Part shown: one piece after another, positions 61,862 to 64,000 of the stretch
How positions within the stretch are numbered: the stretch's first letter is position 1
How the letters are laid out: each line of letters starts with the position of its first letter
NCBI RefSeq assembly: GCF_025370935.1
Contig: NC_133494.1
Coordinates: 3,123,692 to 3,187,691, forward strand
Length of the DNA stretch: 64,000 nt
From: Choristoneura fumiferana
Taxonomy: Eukaryota; Arthropoda; Insecta; Lepidoptera; Tortricidae
Direction: 5' to 3'
Notes under the pieces: model-generated
Databases searched by the model: none
What the model was told of the DNA's origin: nothing
The model's input: the letters and a program-made list of their open reading frames with translations, nothing else
Program-made: the position numbers and the translations under genes

Positions 61862-62058
61862 AAATCAGGTTTAGGAAAATAGGTTACGGGTATAGAGGTG
61901 CAACCGTCTGAATGCGCTACATCAAAGTTTATGCGGATGTTAGATGTGATCACAAAGCTACAATCTGGCCAATCAAACCTCGGATGAATGGGCATTTACT
62001 AGTCAACCGTGCTCTACATGAGACCATTAGAGACCGTTATTGTGGTCAAACGGAAACC
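61862..62058 (+). mobile_element. LINE C-terminus/3' end remnant
   Basis: 'RMNGHLLVNRALHE' and the TTATTGTGGTCAAACGGAA end echo the LINE at 53449 ('RVKGHLLGK' and GATTGCGGTCAAACGC). Confidence 0.45.
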
Positions 62059-62069
62059 TAATAATAATT

Positions 62070-62386
62070 CATCATCATCATCATCCCAGCCTATATACGT
62101 CCCACTGCTGGGCGCAGGCCTCCTCTGAACAAGAGGGCTTGGGCCATAGTTCCCACGCGGGCCCAGTGCGGATTGGGAACTTCACACGCACCATTGAATT
62201 GCTTCAAAGGTTTGTGCAGGTTTCCTCACGATGTTTTTCCTTGACCGCAAAGCTCGTGGTAAATTTCAAATGTAATTCCGCACATGAATTTCGAAAAACT
62301 CAGAGGTGCGAGCAGGGGTTTGAACCCACGACCCTCTGCTTGAGAGGCGATAGGTCAAACCACTAGGCCACCACGGCTATCTATAT
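62070..62386 (-). mobile_element. SINE-B, complete, with 10-bp target duplication
   Basis: AATAATAATT flanks it at 62060-62069 and 62387-62396. On the minus strand: head AGCCGTGGTGGCCTAGTGG, B box GGTTCAAACCC, body and GGCTGGGATGATGATGATGA end. Seven extra bases (ATATAGA-like) precede the head inside the duplication. It is the best full copy. Confidence 0.93.
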
Positions 62387-62409
62387 AATAATAATTATGC
62401 ATTGAAAAA

Positions 62410-62546
62410 ACTTGACGAGTTATGAGAGTTGCGGGAAACCGGTGGATGCAAGTGGCGAGTTGTCGTTCATTGTGGCGTTCTAAGGGGGAGGCCTTTGTTC
62501 AGCAGTGGACGTCTTCCGGCTGATGATGATAATGATGATGATGATT
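62410..62546 (+). mobile_element. RTE-type LINE 3' fragment, open to its stop
   Basis: 'RVMRVAGNRWMQVASCRSLW' then 'RSKGEAFVQQWTSSG' and stops in the (GATGAT)n tail. Same subfamily as the split copy at 23265. Confidence 0.8.
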
Positions 62547-62580
62547 GAAAAAACTTAATAGATCGACAGAATTTATACGA

Positions 62581-62717
62581 GTACAGTCACCAGCACCAAT
62601 ATCTGACACAACAAGCGTGCATAAATATCTGATACGACTCTATTTGTAGCGCCGGAAGGACGTGTCAGATATTTTTGCACGCTCCGCTGTGGCAGATATT
62701 AATGCTGGTGACTGTAC
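62581..62717. mobile_element. Palindromic MITE family S, copy 1 (complete)
   Basis: GTACAGTCACCAGCACCAAT at the left is mirrored by ATTAATGCTGGTGACTGTAC at the right. GATACGACTCTATTTGTAG is shared with the other S copies. Confidence 0.85.
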
Positions 62718-62835
62718 ATGTCGTCGCTCATATCATTAAACGTTGTCATTTTATGATATTACCAGCTAATATCCAAGCCATATTGTTCAAGACTGCCTAA
62801 GTGTAATTTCGCCATATCGATTAAGTAGATTTCTT

Positions 62836-62960
62836 TTATATATATAAAAGGGGGCAAACGAGCATGCGTGTCACCTGATGGGAAGCAATCCCCGCCGCCC
62901 ATGGACACCTGTCAACACGAGGGGTGTCACAGGTGCGTTGCCGGCTCTTTGAGAGACTGA
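62836..62960 (-). mobile_element. LINE/SINE 3' end fragment
   Basis: GGGGGCAAACGAGCATGCGT, CACCTGATGGGAAGCAATCC and CACGAGGGGTGTCACAGGTG, longer than the copy at 41725. Confidence 0.6.
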
Positions 62961-62964
62961 CAGG

Positions 62965-63003
62965 CTCGTTTTTTAACCCCCGACGCAAATAGAGGGGTGT
63001 TAT
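62965..63003 (+). repeat. CCCCCGACGC repeat, start only
   Basis: TTTTAACCCCCGACGCAAAT and AGAGGGGTGTTATT, then unrelated sequence. Confidence 0.65.
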
Positions 63004-63816
63004 TAAAGACCCTTAATTGTACCCCTCCTGAAACACCGTCTCAGGAAGTTGGTTCCATACTTTAGTCGTGCTAGAGTGAGAGAGTGCTAGATTGCCAATA
63101 ATCAAGGTGGTGAGGATGAAATACTGACGCCTGCGCGAAGTACGGTAGTGAAACCTGGCTGCAGGCAACACTCCGAAAACCTCAAATTCGTGGCGATATT
63201 TGGTTCAAAATTAAGTCAAGTTTTTGACACCATACATACACTGAAGACTAAACATATAGATATGTATTTCTCATTTTTGTGCACAGTCACTTCCATAGAT
63301 GTCAGCATCGTGCGTGTAAACTATTTTTAAATATATCATTTTAATGCGAAAACATTAAGAAGTAAAAGTTCACGCCCTCGAGTCGTTTTATCGACGCAAA
63401 TGAACTTTCAAGAGCATTACCAAATATATCTTTCAAGTCGTTGAATCTTTTATTAGACTATTGAAAATCCAATTTGATTCCATTAACGACGTCAATTTCG
63501 TCCGTCGAGGCCCTCCCGTGATCGCAGATGAATGTAGACGGTATCAGTTTGAAATATGATCTAAATAATAACAATTTACATTGTTCACCAATGATAGATG
63601 GAAAATGGCAGAATGAGATATTTGGAAATAAGGTATTTAAGTATAAAACAATAATTTCAAGATGACGTAAGCAATATACGCGCAGTGTAGGGTCGTTTTG
63701 GATGGTACCTAACTAACGGAGACAGACAGACATTCAGCATTAAAGGTGACAGGGAGACAGGGTGTGCCTTTAGCATTAATTAGAGAATTTTAAACATTAC
63801 AGCATTTACCTTATGT
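63004..63816. other. Unassigned stretch
   Basis: 63030-63180 (CTCAGGAAGTTGGTTCCATA, AGTACGGTAGTGAAACCTGG) may belong to the preceding retroelement. The rest is unrecognised. Confidence 0.4.
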
Positions 63817-63938
63817 ACGTTAACGTACGAGTGCTCGTCGCTGTCCCAATAGTTGGCATCTTTAATCTTATGTCATTAGCAATAGAGATGACAGTAGGGT
63901 GTCGGCTATTGGAAATTAGGGTGTCGAGCACTCGTACG
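63817..63938. mobile_element. TIR element X with 12-bp flanking direct repeats
   Basis: CGTACGAGTGCTCG at 63824 is mirrored by CGAGCACTCGTACG at 63925-63938. TTTACCTTATGT flanks it exactly at 63805-63816 and 63939-63950. Length about 122 bp. A long direct repeat suits a Mutator-like duplication, but one copy does not prove it. Confidence 0.65.
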
Positions 63939-64000
63939 TTTACCTTATGTTTTTTGGTTTGAGTCGCCTCAAGGACCGTTGACACTAAGTATAGGTTCTT

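Noticed and set aside
1..64000. CRISPR array, operon or bacterial gene cluster
   Set aside because: No regularly spaced repeats with unique spacers, no ribosome-binding sites, no long adjacent frames. Content is wholly of insect repeat type.

Overview
This window looks like lepidopteran (moth or butterfly) nuclear DNA: AT-rich, intron/intergenic in character, with no intact conserved protein-coding gene and no true RNA gene that I can support. The host assignment rests on the repeat content. There are tRNA-headed SINEs ending in (GATGAT)n, RTE-type LINE tails ending in the same repeat, the dispersed 'CTAGCTTTTGCCCGCG' and 'GGCCAAGTGCGAGTCGG' families, Jockey/CR1-like LINE 3' ends, and many palindromic MITEs. 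These assignments come from recognition of motifs, not from a database search. Most long open reading frames are chance readings through these repeats.

Layout. 1-10 kb: an 0.9-kb foldback element at the left edge, LINE and SINE tails, small MITEs, a hAT-like element (7712-8321) and the best-preserved RTE-type LINE C-terminus (9374-9691). 10-20 kb: a SINE inserted inside a LINE reverse-transcriptase C-terminus (10824-11380), a palindrome made of palindromes (11926-12710), a hAT-like element with repeated subterminal motifs (13024-13503), MITEs, and two more LINE ends (18721-19291, 19404-19601). 20-35 kb: copies of a poly(A) retroposon, a three-deep nest (23265-23800) and more MITEs. 35-50 kb: two hAT-like or TTAA-type insertions (37410-37784, 44064-44248), an exon-like stretch carrying a 41-bp tandem duplication (43317-43484), and an AT microsatellite. 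50-64 kb: a SINE with a 13-bp target-site duplication, a 1.07-kb element carrying two further insertions (52309-53378), a pogo-like transposon with a C-terminal zinc finger inserted at TA (54127-55400), a third hAT-like element (57663-58183), an inverted SINE dimer (60461-60825) and an 0.83-kb foldback element with repeated arms (60884-61718).

How the parts relate. The SINE here called SINE-B has almost the same 3' tail as the RTE-type LINE, so the LINE machinery probably moved it. The window holds several internal 'empty sites', that is, an uninterrupted copy of a repeat next to a copy split by another element. These allow target-site duplications to be read directly. The most plausible under-described material is the hairpin-rich class (foldback elements and inverted SINE dimer) and the internally deleted pogo-like element. 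I see no sign of a CRISPR array, operon, or novel defence or metabolic system.
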